A stretch of 64,000 nt of DNA, taken from NCBI RefSeq assembly GCF_000685275.1, contig NZ_ARYK01000001.1:496001-560000 (forward strand), written 5' to 3'. Source of the DNA: Hyphomonas johnsonii MHS-2. Its GTDB lineage: Bacteria > Pseudomonadota > Alphaproteobacteria > Caulobacterales > Hyphomonadaceae. Each line of letters starts with the position of its first letter. Position 1 is the first letter of the stretch. This document shows positions 28,536 to 38,307 of the stretch, piece after piece. The translations under genes and the position numbers were made by a program. The notes beneath the pieces are model-generated. The model was not told where the DNA came from. It did no database searches and saw nothing but the letters and a program-made list of their open reading frames with translations.

Positions 28536-29738
28536 TTACCATTCCAGCGGTAGATGCGTGACCGAGTTGGTCCGCCCCGACTGAGCCTTCACTTCGCCGT
28601 TTGCAGGAATCCCGAATTCCGGAATGCGTTTCAGCCATTCTTCAAGGAGAATCCTGAGCTGTGCCCGCGCGATGTTGGAGCCGAGGCAGCGATGAATGCC
28701 GACCCCAAATGTCAGGTGTGCCCCGTCCTTGCGCTCGAAATCCACTTTCAGCGGATCGGCGAACTTGCGATCATCAAGATTGTGGAGCGCGCTGGGCAGG
28801 AGGACCATGTCGTCCTTGCGCAACTTGATGCCGCGCCAGTCGCAGTCCTCCTTCACGAGGCGACCCGTGTTGAAGATTCCGTGGCGCCTCAGCAGTTCTT
28901 CACAGGCCTCGGGTATCATCGCCGGATTGTCCGCAAGTTGCCGGCAATGCCCCGGATTGCGGGCCAGGAAGTTGAAGAAGAAGCCCATCGAGCCCGTCAC
29001 TGTGTCGAGACCACCCAGCATCACGTTGATGATGGTCACACGCGCCTCGTCGTCCGTGATCGGCCGTCCACCCACGTCAGCGGACAGGAGGCGGCTGATG
29101 AAGTCGTCTACGGGATGTGTTCGCCGCTCGGCGATTCGCGCGTCTGCATAGGCGCTCAGTTCTGCCATCGCCTCGGCAAACCTGTTCATGTCATGCTCGC
29201 GCGCGATGATGTCGGCGGGCGGCAGGAGCGATTCAGCGTCCGAGAGGGGCAGGCCCATGAAGAAAAGGAAATTGTAGATCGGCATCCGTGCAGAAATCGC
29301 AGCGCGAAACTCGCAGGATCGCTGCGCCTGCACCTCTTCGATCAGCTGGATGCACATGGCACGCGAGGAGTCTTCAAACTCGCGCACACGGCGCGGCGAC
29401 GTCTCGGGGTTGAGGACTTTACGAAAATTGGTGTGCTCGGGTGGATCAAGCTCACCGGGAATGAACCGCGGCCCCTCGCGCTCCCGGATGAGCGCGACGC
29501 CGTGATTCGAGAACCGCTCTCCATCGCGCATGATCTGGTAGATATCGTCAGCGCGGGTGGCGACCCAGTACCCGCCATTCAGCGGTGTGTAGAACATGTC
29601 CGGCGCGCTATGCCATTCGTGCCAACCCGCATGGAGATCGCCGTCGATCGGCTGCACCTTGAACAGGTCGAAATCGATGATCAGTTTGTCATCGATTTCG
29701 GGAAGCGGCCAGGCTTCCGTATTCATGCTCGTGTCCAT
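28536..29738 (-). CDS. Cytochrome P450 (bacterial class I), first of three
   Basis: A 400-residue soluble P450. Heme ligand Cys351 lies in FGVGIHRCLGSN, the K-helix ExxR is in CEELLRRHG and the I-helix has GGLDTVTG, so oxygen-activation residues are present. It should hydroxylate a small hydrophobic molecule using electrons from a ferredoxin. ATG at 29738 follows GGGAGG; an earlier ATG at 29771 is possible. It is 41 bases downstream of the MBL hydrolase gene and probably in one operon with it. The substrate cannot be inferred. Confidence 0.92.
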   Translation of the reverse strand: MDTSMNTEAWPLPEIDDKLIIDFDLFKVQPIDGDLHAGWHEWHSAPDMFYTPLNGGYWVATRADDIYQIMRDGERFSNHGVALIREREGPRFIPGELDPPEHTNFRKVLNPETSPRRVREFEDSSRAMCIQLIEEVQAQRSCEFRAAISARMPIYNFLFFMGLPLSDAESLLPPADIIAREHDMNRFAEAMAELSAYADARIAERRTHPVDDFISRLLSADVGGRPITDDEARVTIINVMLGGLDTVTGSMGFFFNFLARNPGHCRQLADNPAMIPEACEELLRRHGIFNTGRLVKEDCDWRGIKLRKDDMVLLPSALHNLDDRKFADPLKVDFERKDGAHLTFGVGIHRCLGSNIARAQLRILLEEWLKRIPEFGIPANGEVKAQSGRTNSVTHLPLEW

Positions 29739-29779
29739 TGTCGTCTGCCTCCCTTGGCCATTTTGCGCCATCCGAAATC

Positions 29780-30589
29780 CTAGCTGTAGTGTGCGGGTGC
29801 GGGCTTCCAGTCCCTCCAGGCATCAGGATCGTGTGAGTAAAACAGCTCGGCATCATATTGTTCAGCCAGATCGCGCAAGCGCTGCAGCGACGTGTGTGCG
29901 TCACGCACGTCGGTATGCGCATTGGCGATGATGTTCTCTTCGAGACTGCGCTTGGTGTAGCAGGCGTCTCCGGTGAAGAGCATGGGACGACGGCCTGCGA
30001 GTTCGACCATCATCGAATAATGGCCCGGCGTATGACCGGGTGTCTCGAACAGGTGAACGCCCCTGGCGATCTCGTTGTCGCCTGTCAGCAGTTCGAAGCG
30101 CGGCGTGACGATGTCCTGGACGCGGTCATCGGGTTCCGGTGTGGCGGGCGAGGCATCAGGGGCCGCCGTTCCCAGGGCGGTGCGGTCAGCATAGCCGTGG
30201 GCCTCCCAAATTTCGGGCTGCTTGTAGGATTCCAGTTCCTTCTTGTGGCAAAGCGTGCACGCCTGGGTGCACAGATGGTTGCCGCCGACATGGTCTACAT
30301 GCATGTGCGAGTTGACCACGTGCGTGATGTCGCTGGGCCTGAGGCCGATCCGGGCAAGCTGGCCCGGAACGGTCTGCAGTTCGGTTTGCTGGGCCAGGCC
30401 GGGCATGTTCTGGTCGAACCAGTCTTTCGAGTAGCCTGTATCGAAGAGGAAGCGTCCTTCCTTGTGCTCGACAAGAACGCCATAGCAAGGGAAGCGAAAC
30501 GGGCCGGACGGGCCGCGCCCCCAAAACATCATGTAGCCATCAAGCACCAGTGTGCCGAAGTCGAGCAGGTAGACTTTCGTGTCCGTCAT
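29780..30589 (-). CDS. MBL-fold hydrolase, N-acyl homoserine lactonase-like
   Basis: A 269-residue metallo-beta-lactamase-fold enzyme. The dinuclear metal site is HMHVDH (His95, His97, Asp99, His100), with later ligands in FETPGHTPGH and LFTGDA and a distal SHDPD. The overall pattern resembles AiiA/AttM lactonases. Given the P450 downstream, it may open a lactone formed during catabolism rather than quench quorum signals; that is inference. It has no signal peptide. It precedes the P450 on the same strand. Confidence 0.85.
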   Translation of the reverse strand: MTDTKVYLLDFGTLVLDGYMMFWGRGPSGPFRFPCYGVLVEHKEGRFLFDTGYSKDWFDQNMPGLAQQTELQTVPGQLARIGLRPSDITHVVNSHMHVDHVGGNHLCTQACTLCHKKELESYKQPEIWEAHGYADRTALGTAAPDASPATPEPDDRVQDIVTPRFELLTGDNEIARGVHLFETPGHTPGHYSMMVELAGRRPMLFTGDACYTKRSLEENIIANAHTDVRDAHTSLQRLRDLAEQYDAELFYSHDPDAWRDWKPAPAHYS

Positions 30590-30724
30590 TCCCGTTCTCC
30601 AGGTTGCCTGCCGCCGATTTCGAAACGTGGTGTGTTCGAGAGCAGGGAGCTGATTGTCTCCAGACCTTCAGGCGACCTGACCGCCGAGACCCGGGTGTCC
30701 GATACGTCGCCGTTCGGAAAATGA

Positions 30725-30770
30725 GGGGCAGCCGGGCCGGGGGAATATCCTCCACCGTCCCGGCTGCCCC
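30725..30770 (-). terminator. Intrinsic terminator of the TonB-dependent receptor gene
   Basis: Arms GGGGCAGCCGGG (30725-30736) and CCCGGCTGCCCC (30759-30770) are a perfect 12-base match with a 22-base loop. On the complement a TTTT follows after TCA. It starts eight bases after the receptor stop codon. Confidence 0.75.
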
Positions 30771-30777
30771 GATCAGA

Positions 30778-33327
30778 TCAGAACGTGTATTTGAAGCCAG
30801 CGCCGTAATAGGCCTGTGCGTTGCGATTGGCCCGGACAACCCGCCGGCCCAGTGCGCCGAACGCTTCGAAGGCGTCGGAAACGTAGGTCTGGTCGAGGAC
30901 GTTCTTGCCGTAGACGAAGACTTCGTAACGCTCGGATTTGTCCTTCAGGCCAAAGGTCAGATCAAGCAGCCCGTAGGCTTTCTGCCGCGCCAGGTCATCC
31001 TGGTTGAGGGTGAACTGGACGTCATCCTTCCATGAGTAGTTGACCAATCCGTAGAAGTCGAACGGCAGGCTCTGCGTCGGGATGGTGAAGGATGCGTAGG
31101 TGTTGAAGGCCCATTCCGGCGTGTTGGTGGACCGGTAACCTGAGACGTCCTGGGTCTCGGGCGTGCCGTCATTGTTGGTGTCGATGTTACAGTTCGGCGT
31201 GAGCGCGTTGTTCACCGACAGCTGGTCGAAGAAGCAGGACTGGAGCAGGTCCTTGATCTCGGAGTCCAGGTACACAACGCTGAGCCCGAACGTCAGATTC
31301 TCGTTGACCACCGCGGTGATGTCCGTCTCGGCCCCCATGATGTCGATATTGCCCGCATTGATCGTGGTCGTGTTGACCGTGCCGGGTATCAGTGCCGATG
31401 CCTGAAGGTCTGTGACGTCGGTCTGGAAAATGGCGGTGTTGAAGCGCACACGACGGTCGAACAATTCAGACTTCAAACCGATTTCGTAGTTGTCGGCGAC
31501 GGTTGGCTCAAGGAACGACAGGTCGTCAGTGTAGCTGATGGGGGCAGCCAGGCCGACCTGACCGCGGCTGACCGAGCCATAGACGGACACTGCATCGCTG
31601 AGATGGTAGGATGCGCCTGCACGATACGAGACGAATTCCTCGCTTGCCTTCGCCTTGCCGACGACAAGGTCGGATGGAACCAGGTCGTCCGTGTCCAGGA
31701 TCCGCTTCGTGGAGTCAAAGCGCGATGCGATGTCGGCGAAGGTGAAGACGCTGAAGAAGGTCTGGTTGTTGAGATCCTTCGACACTTCCTCCCGCGTCCA
31801 GCGCAGGCCGCCGAACACATCAAGCTGGTCTGTAAGGTGGAAAGTCATGTCACCGAAGATAGCGTAGGTATCGATGCCGTAATTGTTGTCCTGCGTATTT
31901 GCACTGAGGACGTATTCATCATTTGGCGTTGCGGTTCCGCCTACATTGGCACCGTTGCCGAAGGCCGGATTGAAGGAGTCAATGATGAGCAACGGCGTCG
32001 TGTTGAGCAGGTCTTCCTCATAGTCCTGGTAAAACCCACCGACGATCCATTCAAACGCATCATAGGTACCCTGAAGGCGCAGCTCCTGAATGAAGTAGTC
32101 GGATTCCACGCTGCGAGACGGCGCGTAGTTCCCGCCATTCCGTGTGATCGTCTTGCCCGAGGAAATGTTGACGCTCACAATGGGCATGATGAGGTTGTCG
32201 CCATCGGCAGGTGTTCCATCGACGTCAGGGCCGTTGTCGTCGGTGAAGTGGCGCAACGCGGTGATCGACTTGAGAGTGATGTTGTCATTGAAGTCGTAGG
32301 TCGCGTCGATCGAGCCGCCCCAGGCAATATTCTCATTGGAATCGCCGCGCAGGCTGATGGCGGTCTTCAGGGGATCGTTCAGGATAGCCTGGCCACGCTG
32401 CGCGTCGCCGCCGCCGAGCGCGAGGGCGCGTGCCCCGCCTGTCACGTCCAGATCCGTACCACCGGGCCCGATGCCGCGGATGACTTCACCGACCGACCCG
32501 ATCTGCGGGCTGTAGCCGTGCTCGCGGTTGCTGTAGTCACCGCTGAGGAGGACATTGAAATCTGGTGAGAAGTCGATATCGAGCTTGCCGCTGAAGGCAA
32601 ATGTCTCGATGCCGCCGAGGTCGCCGCCGCTGAATGCCGGGCCGGAGTTTTCGATGAAACCTTCGCGATCAATGTAGACGCCCGCCAGGCGCCCGGACAC
32701 ATTATCCGCAAGCGGGCCGCTGACGACGCCGCGAATGAGGTATTCTTCGTCAGACGAAATCCCGGCCTCGATTTCACCTTCGAATTCGTCGGTGGGGCGT
32801 TTGCGCGTGATATTGATGGCGCCGCCTGTCGAGTTGCGTCCGAAAAGGGTTCCCTGAGGACCGCGAAGGATCTCGACCTGCTGAACGTCAGCCAGGTCCG
32901 TCACAAATTCGCCCGCGCGGGCATAGGGGACGCCGTCAACAACCAGCGAGACGCTTGGCTGGACCCCGCCCGTGAACGCATAGGACCCGACGCCACGAAT
33001 GCTGAAATTGGTCGCGCTGGGTGTAAACCCACCCTGGAAGTTCACAGAAGGTGAAATCGAAGAGAGTGCGGTAACATCGCTGAACTGCTGCAAGTCGAGC
33101 AAGTCTTCATCAAGCGTACTGACCGCGATCGGAACGTCCTGTGCGTCCTGTTCGCGCTTTTGGGCCGTGACCACAACCTTGCCGAGTCGAGCTTCGGCGT
33201 CAGGCTTTTGCGCGCCTCCATCTTGCTGGGCGTCTTGAGCCGTTTCGGCAACCTGAGCATATGCAGGAATTGCAAGCGCCAGACTTGCAAGCGAGCTGCC
33301 AACAAGAAGTGATTTGAAAAAGGACAT
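30778..33327 (-). CDS. TonB-dependent outer-membrane receptor
   Basis: An 849-residue receptor with a signal peptide (about residues 1-24, ending AYAQ). The plug domain holds KVVVTAQKREQDAQDVPIAV (TonB-box region) and VEILRGPQGTLFGRNSTGGAIN, and a 22-strand barrel ends in Phe (GAGFKYTF). The subfamily with the QDVPIAV start is abundant in sphingomonads and Caulobacterales, where members often sit in catabolic clusters and import hydrophobic or aromatic compounds. Here it lies between P450 genes, so it probably brings in the substrate of this pathway. GGGGAG precedes the start. Confidence 0.93.
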   Translation of the reverse strand: MSFFKSLLVGSSLASLALAIPAYAQVAETAQDAQQDGGAQKPDAEARLGKVVVTAQKREQDAQDVPIAVSTLDEDLLDLQQFSDVTALSSISPSVNFQGGFTPSATNFSIRGVGSYAFTGGVQPSVSLVVDGVPYARAGEFVTDLADVQQVEILRGPQGTLFGRNSTGGAINITRKRPTDEFEGEIEAGISSDEEYLIRGVVSGPLADNVSGRLAGVYIDREGFIENSGPAFSGGDLGGIETFAFSGKLDIDFSPDFNVLLSGDYSNREHGYSPQIGSVGEVIRGIGPGGTDLDVTGGARALALGGGDAQRGQAILNDPLKTAISLRGDSNENIAWGGSIDATYDFNDNITLKSITALRHFTDDNGPDVDGTPADGDNLIMPIVSVNISSGKTITRNGGNYAPSRSVESDYFIQELRLQGTYDAFEWIVGGFYQDYEEDLLNTTPLLIIDSFNPAFGNGANVGGTATPNDEYVLSANTQDNNYGIDTYAIFGDMTFHLTDQLDVFGGLRWTREEVSKDLNNQTFFSVFTFADIASRFDSTKRILDTDDLVPSDLVVGKAKASEEFVSYRAGASYHLSDAVSVYGSVSRGQVGLAAPISYTDDLSFLEPTVADNYEIGLKSELFDRRVRFNTAIFQTDVTDLQASALIPGTVNTTTINAGNIDIMGAETDITAVVNENLTFGLSVVYLDSEIKDLLQSCFFDQLSVNNALTPNCNIDTNNDGTPETQDVSGYRSTNTPEWAFNTYASFTIPTQSLPFDFYGLVNYSWKDDVQFTLNQDDLARQKAYGLLDLTFGLKDKSERYEVFVYGKNVLDQTYVSDAFEAFGALGRRVVRANRNAQAYYGAGFKYTF

Positions 33328-33724
33328 TCGGTTTTCTCCCCATAGTTTTTGATTACCAGGCGCACTTCATGCATGGCTCAGGTTCATTGGTAGAAGATCG
33401 ATCGGTGTCTTGGCCAATGCCTAGACGACGCTATTGCGGGAAAATCCTCCCTAGACGGCAAGAGCAGACGATTTGATGAGCAACCACCCTTCCTTCGCTG
33501 GTGCAGCAGGCGTTCAATCGTTCACAGTGGCAGGTTCCAAATGCCATGATCACGCACGATTTTCGGCATAGGGCGGGCTTTGCCGTGTTTGTCTATGGGG
33601 CATCTTGAGGTTGGTGCATCGGCGAAGCGCGTCCCATTAGAGAAGGAAAGCCATAAGTGTGCATCAACTGGTTGGTGCCCCGACCCGGCAGCCGCGCTAG
33701 GTGTAAACTGGTTAGGAGACTTAA
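33328..33724. promoter_or_regulatory. Divergent promoter region between the TonB receptor and a P450 operon
   Basis: This 397-base gap must hold both promoters. GTTGGTGCA (33610-33618) and TGCATCAAC (33660-33668) form an imperfect inverted pair, and AACTGGTT occurs twice (33666-33673 and 33706-33713). TGCATCAAC is also found before the P450 gene at 62729. I cannot place -35/-10 boxes with confidence. Confidence 0.4.
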
Positions 33725-34948
33725 ATGCCGCTGAATGACTCTACGGTCAGTTTGACCGACAAGGAATTTTACTTCGACGATCCCTTTCCCACCTATCGCG
33801 AGATGCGGACGTCGGCCCCGGTATATTGGCACGCGGGCGCCGAGTGCTGGGTCCTCACGCGGTACCAGGATATCGAAGCCGTTTCCAAGAATGCGCAGAC
33901 CTATTCGGTCGGTTCGGGGTTGTTGTTGAGCGACCTGCTCAAGAAGCACGACTATCTCTCCAGGATGTTTCCCGATGGGGTGGAGACGGTATCGCTCGCC
34001 GATCCGCCGCGGCACACCCTGCTGAGGCGGGTCATGAATTGGGCCTTTGCCCGATCGAGGGTCGATTCCTTCGCGCCAACCGTCCGTGACCTGACCGCCC
34101 GCTGCCTTGATGCAGTTGCGGCGAAAGGAGAGGCGGAAGTGGTTCACGAAGTGTCCGTACCGGTGACGGCTGGCGTGGTCAGGGCTTTCATCGATTGCGA
34201 AGACATGACGATCGACCAGGTGCTCCAGTGGAGCGATGCCGTGTTCCGCATGGGCAGCGACATCTCGCTGGACGAGATGCAGAAAACGGTCGCCAGCATC
34301 CAGCCCATGTTCGAATATTTCATCGCCAAGGCCGAGGAGCGCCGTGCGAATCCAAAGGACGATTTCATCGGTCATCTCGTGAGCTACGAACTCGATGGCG
34401 CCACGCTGTCCTCGCTGATGGTGGAAACGTACCTGCAGACCGTGATGGTGGCGGGCAACGAGACCACGCGCAATGCGTTCACCGCGACGATCAGGTTGTT
34501 TGCCGAGCATCCCGAACAGTATCAGCGCCTGCGAGACAATCCGGACCTCGTGAATAGTGCGGTCGAGGAAATACTGCGCTTTCACAGCCCTGTCCTTGGC
34601 TTCGTGCGGACCGCGACCGAGGACACCCAGCTGGGGGAGACCCGCATCGCACGGGGAGAGCATGTCTACATGCTCTATGGCGCTGCCAATCGCGATCCTG
34701 ATGTGTTCGAAGACCCGGAAACATTTGATATCGCCCGCTTCCTGGATACCCAGAAAACGCATCTCGCATTCGGTCGTGGACCGCACATCTGCATTGGCAT
34801 GGCAGTTGCGCGCCTTGAACTGCGGACCTTGCTTGAGGAACTGATCGCGCGGTTTTCCGGTTTCGAACTGCTTGGCAAGCCTGAACGCCCGGACACGCTG
34901 CTGGGCAATGGCTATACGGCGCTCAACGCAAAATTCCACCTGGGCTGA
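33725..34948 (+). CDS. Cytochrome P450, second of three
   Basis: A 407-residue soluble P450. Cys356 in FGRGPHICIG ligates heme, EEILR provides the K-helix pair and the I-helix AGNETTR carries the acid and threonine for oxygen activation. YGAANRDP is the usual segment after the beta bulge. It is followed 31 bases later by an aldehyde dehydrogenase gene, so the pair could turn a methyl or terminal carbon into a carboxylate (hydroxylation, then oxidation). TTAGGAG upstream of the ATG sets the start. The substrate is unknown. Confidence 0.94.
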   Translation: MPLNDSTVSLTDKEFYFDDPFPTYREMRTSAPVYWHAGAECWVLTRYQDIEAVSKNAQTYSVGSGLLLSDLLKKHDYLSRMFPDGVETVSLADPPRHTLLRRVMNWAFARSRVDSFAPTVRDLTARCLDAVAAKGEAEVVHEVSVPVTAGVVRAFIDCEDMTIDQVLQWSDAVFRMGSDISLDEMQKTVASIQPMFEYFIAKAEERRANPKDDFIGHLVSYELDGATLSSLMVETYLQTVMVAGNETTRNAFTATIRLFAEHPEQYQRLRDNPDLVNSAVEEILRFHSPVLGFVRTATEDTQLGETRIARGEHVYMLYGAANRDPDVFEDPETFDIARFLDTQKTHLAFGRGPHICIGMAVARLELRTLLEELIARFSGFELLGKPERPDTLLGNGYTALNAKFHLG

Positions 34949-34979
34949 AGGTGGGCTTCAACACATACAGGGGTGCTTC

Positions 34980-36431
34980 ATGGCAACTGATCTGGTTCAG
35001 TACCAACTTTATATAGACGGCGAATTTCGCGACGCGGAGGGCGGGGCAACGTTCCGCTCGACCAGTCCCTACACCGGCGAAGACTGGGCAGAGCTGGCGG
35101 AAGCCCAGGCTGTTGACGTCGAGGCGGCGATAGATGCCGCCCGCCGGGCATTTGATGACAGCTGGTGGCGCAGGGATCATCAGCGCCGGGCGCAGGTCAT
35201 GCGGGACTTCTCCGACCTGTTGGAGGCGAACAAGCAGAGGCTTGGCCTGATCGGCTCTCGCGACAACGGCAAGCTGGTCCGCGAGATGACGGGCATGGCG
35301 ACGATCCTGCCGCGGTTCTTTCGGTATTTCAGCGAGGTTGCCGACCATATTCATGGACAGGTGATCCGTGGTGCCGATCCGAATGTGTTCGGCTATACCT
35401 TGCGTGAGCCCTACGGGGTGGTGGCATTTCAGACGCCCTGGAATTCGCCCCTCGTCATTTTCGCCCAGGGTGGCGCACCGGCGCTCGCCGCCGGCAACAC
35501 GATTGTCCTGAAGCCCTCGGAATTTGCATCCTGCACCACGATCGAGATGGCCAAGCTGGCGCATGAGGCCGGCTTTCCGCCGGGTGTCCTGAATGTCGTC
35601 ACCGGCTTCGGCCATGTCGTAGGTGCTGCGCTGTGCAGCAGCAACAAGGTCGACAAGATCGCCTTTACCGGCTCACCCGAAGGCGGCCGCATCGTGGGCG
35701 CACAGGCGGCACGGACATTGACACCCACCGTCATGGAGCTTGGAGGAAAATCAGCGAACATCGTCTTTGCCGATGCCAATCTGGACAAGGCGGTTGAAGC
35801 CGTCTTTGCGGGCTTTACAGCGAGTTCAGGGCAGAGCTGTGTCTGTGGCTCGCGCGCCCTGATCGAGGCCGGGATCCATGACCAGGTCGTCGAGCGGCTG
35901 GCCGATATGGCGAAAGGCTTGAAGCTTGGGGATCCGTCTGATCCGCAAACGCAGGTCGGTCCATTCTGCACGGCCGCCCAGCTGGACAAGGTCGGTGGCC
36001 TTGTGACCGTCGCCAAAGGCGAGGGGGCGCGCCTGGTCGCCGGCGGGCAGCGGCCGGCTGGCCTCGATGGCTGGTTTTTCGAGCCGACAATTTTCGCTGA
36101 TGTTGATGAAAACATGGCGATTGCGCAGGAAGAAGTCTTTGGCCCGGTATTGAGCGTCATCAAATTCGACACCGAAGAAGACGCAATCCGCATCGCCAAC
36201 AATTCGGTCTACGGTCTCGCCGCCGGACTGTGGACAAGCAACCTCGGCCGGGCACACAGGCTTGCTGCGGAGCTTCGCGCGGGAACCATCTGGATCAACC
36301 AGTATCGAAGGGGCGATGCGGCCTTTCCCTTCGGAGGGCGCGGCGACAGCGGGTTCGGTCGGCAGAGTGGTGAAGACGCCATCCTGGAGTTCACGACGGT
36401 CAAGAGCGTGCAGGTTGATACAAGCGTGTAG
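34980..36431 (+). CDS. NAD(P)-dependent aldehyde dehydrogenase
   Basis: A 483-residue ALDH superfamily enzyme. The nucleophile is the first Cys of GQSCVCG (near residue 285), the general base lies in MELGGKS, and PWNSPL and GSPEGGR are cofactor-site motifs. It oxidises an aldehyde to the acid, presumably the product of the upstream P450. The frame is open to 34872 inside the P450 gene, but ATG at 34980 with AGGGG upstream gives the normal N-terminus. It converges with an SDR gene 27 bases away. Confidence 0.94.
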   Translation: MATDLVQYQLYIDGEFRDAEGGATFRSTSPYTGEDWAELAEAQAVDVEAAIDAARRAFDDSWWRRDHQRRAQVMRDFSDLLEANKQRLGLIGSRDNGKLVREMTGMATILPRFFRYFSEVADHIHGQVIRGADPNVFGYTLREPYGVVAFQTPWNSPLVIFAQGGAPALAAGNTIVLKPSEFASCTTIEMAKLAHEAGFPPGVLNVVTGFGHVVGAALCSSNKVDKIAFTGSPEGGRIVGAQAARTLTPTVMELGGKSANIVFADANLDKAVEAVFAGFTASSGQSCVCGSRALIEAGIHDQVVERLADMAKGLKLGDPSDPQTQVGPFCTAAQLDKVGGLVTVAKGEGARLVAGGQRPAGLDGWFFEPTIFADVDENMAIAQEEVFGPVLSVIKFDTEEDAIRIANNSVYGLAAGLWTSNLGRAHRLAAELRAGTIWINQYRRGDAAFPFGGRGDSGFGRQSGEDAILEFTTVKSVQVDTSV

Positions 36432-36458
36432 GGGGGCGTTACCGCCGAGGCTGGCGCA

Positions 36459-37121
36459 CTACACCCGGCCAATGACAGGAATGCAGGCACCAGTCACCCC
36501 GCTGGCGGAATCGGTGAGAAGGAATGTGATGACAGCGGCGAGTTCGGCAGGTTTGACCCATTTGTGCGCATCTGCATCGCCCATCTCATTTCGGTTCGCT
36601 GGCGTATCGATAATGGACGGCAGCACCGCATTGACCCGGATGCCTTGATCCTTGCATTCTTCTGCCAACGCTTCCGTAAGGCGCGCGACGCCGGATTTCG
36701 CGGCTGTATAGACGCCCATGCCAGCCGCCGCTTTCGCCGCGGCGGCAGCCCCGATGTTCACGATGGATCCGCCTTCCTTGAGGTGCGTGAGTGCGGCGCG
36801 TGACGCATTGGCCGCGCTCAGTACATTCATGCGAAACATCTTTTCCCAGCTCTTTGCGCTGCTGTCAGCGACCGTCTCCCAGGTGAAGCCGCCGGCGACA
36901 TTCACCAGCCCGTGAATACCCTGGCTGCCTGCAATCGCATCGAGTGCTGCCGTGATGGCGTGTTCATCGGTCAAATCGATCCCGCCATGAAAGGCGATTG
37001 AATCGGGGCCGCTTTCAGCGAGGTCGATACCGATCGGCTCCATGCCGGCTGCGTTCAGGGCGTCGATAACTGCGCGTCCGAGGAAGCCTGCTGCTCCGGT
37101 AACAACAATACGCTTGCTCAT
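36459..37121 (-). CDS. Short-chain dehydrogenase/reductase
   Basis: A 220-residue SDR. The cofactor motif appears as TGAAGFLG at residues 8-15, NVAGG replaces the usual NNAG, and the catalytic YTAAK is near residue 143. Asp34 after the second strand favours NAD. It oxidises or reduces a hydroxyl or carbonyl. The start overlaps the stop of the CitE-like gene (37118-37121), so the two are translationally coupled and probably act in sequence. Confidence 0.9.
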   Translation of the reverse strand: MSKRIVVTGAAGFLGRAVIDALNAAGMEPIGIDLAESGPDSIAFHGGIDLTDEHAITAALDAIAGSQGIHGLVNVAGGFTWETVADSSAKSWEKMFRMNVLSAANASRAALTHLKEGGSIVNIGAAAAAKAAAGMGVYTAAKSGVARLTEALAEECKDQGIRVNAVLPSIIDTPANRNEMGDADAHKWVKPAELAAVITFLLTDSASGVTGACIPVIGRV

Positions 37122-37993
37122 TCAAAATCCTCCACTTGCGATGATCTTCCGGCTCGTCGGAGAATGCCCTGCGCGCGCGAAACCACCGGCGCGTCGATCA
37201 TTCTTCCATCGAGTTTGGTGATTGCCATACCCTGCGATTGGGCTGTGGCCCATGCGTTCATGATTGCATCTGCTTCAGCAACTTCCGCGTCGCTGGGCCC
37301 GAAAGCCGTGTTGACCGGGCCAAGCTGACTTGGGTGAATGCACAAGGCGCCCGTGCAACCCAGCGCGGCTGCCTTGCGTGCTGCCGCCAAGAACCGGTCC
37401 GCATCGCGAAAGTCGGCGATGGACAGAGGCAGGGCCAGTGCCGCCTTTTGATAAGCCCGTGCGGCGAGCGCCACCTGTCGCACCGGGAGGTCCAGCAAGT
37501 CGGGTGTCGGCGGCGCCCCCATCGTGAGAGAAAAATCCTCGGTACCGAGAGCAAGTGCCGTGACTTCGGGCAGCGTGGCAATTTCAGCCGCCGCCAAGAC
37601 GCCCCGCGCGCTTTCAATCAGCGCAATCAGGCCGGGCTGGGTTGCTGCTTTGCTTCCGGGGTGCTCCGTGATGGTGTGCGTGACGCGCTGCAGATTTTCC
37701 GGCGCGTCGGCCTTGGGCACCATGATCGCGTCGAACCTGCAGGCAAGAACGCTTTCCAGATCGGCGACGAAGGCCCCGTTCTCGGCATTGATCCGCACGA
37801 TCGCGAACTTGCCCGCCTGGTCGAGGATCTTGCGCGCCTGCGGCAACCCGGCCCGTGCAGCGGGTTTTGCCGCCGCGGTAACCCCATCTTCCAGGTCAAT
37901 GATAACGGCGTCCGCCCGTGTGTGCGCCGCCTTGGCGATCCGTTCCGGGTTATCGCCCGGAACGAAGAGGAAGGATTTCAGGTTCTGAATCAT
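37118..37993 (-). CDS. HpcH/HpaI-family CoA ester lyase (CitE/malyl-CoA/citramalyl-CoA lyase-like)
   Basis: A 291-residue TIM-barrel lyase. KSFLFVPGDNPERIAKA at the N-terminus, IIDLEDGV, LIALIESARG and LGTEDFSL carry the Arg, Glu and Asp residues that bind CoA ester and magnesium. Family members split or join malyl-, citramalyl- or related beta-hydroxyacyl-CoA esters. No citrate lyase alpha or gamma subunit gene is nearby, so a free-standing lyase is likely. A MaoC/FAS1-like hydratase at 45585-46439 could supply its substrate. It is first in a two-gene unit with the SDR. Confidence 0.88.
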   Translation of the reverse strand: MIQNLKSFLFVPGDNPERIAKAAHTRADAVIIDLEDGVTAAAKPAARAGLPQARKILDQAGKFAIVRINAENGAFVADLESVLACRFDAIMVPKADAPENLQRVTHTITEHPGSKAATQPGLIALIESARGVLAAAEIATLPEVTALALGTEDFSLTMGAPPTPDLLDLPVRQVALAARAYQKAALALPLSIADFRDADRFLAAARKAAALGCTGALCIHPSQLGPVNTAFGPSDAEVAEADAIMNAWATAQSQGMAITKLDGRMIDAPVVSRAQGILRRAGRSSQVEDFE

Positions 37994-38307
37994 CGAATGC
38001 CTGTCTCACAAAATGGCGCCGCGCTGGAATGACCAAGTCGAACGGTCTCAGGCCGATCAAGACTTAGTCGCTCGCACAGTGCGTCGTGCCTGTCCAGTCT
38101 CCTGAATACGGGGATTTCGGTACTCGAAGGATGGCCCGATCGAGTCTATCGCAGCACCACATCCCGTAGGCATTGCCGCTGTCAAACACCTGAATGCGTA
38201 GGCCCTTCCATGAGCATTTTCCTGCCCGCCAATGATATCCGTTTCGACTCGACGGTCCCACCGGACGATGAACTTTTGACCGTTCGCATGGGCGGCAGGC
38301 AAGCGTG
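37994..38307. other. Intergenic stretch before the ferredoxin reductase gene
   Basis: A 314-base gap between divergent genes. On the + strand a 32-codon frame (38210-38308) overlaps the reductase start; on the complement a 35-codon frame (38289-38182) reads GGTVESKRISLAGRKMLMEG, faintly like the start of a [2Fe-2S] ferredoxin but with no cysteine cluster. I do not call either as a gene. Confidence 0.4.

Noticed and set aside
29780-30589. Quorum-quenching function for the MBL protein
   Set aside because: The fold fits, but the genomic setting is catabolic and no quorum-sensing gene is visible; kept only as AHL-lactonase-like.
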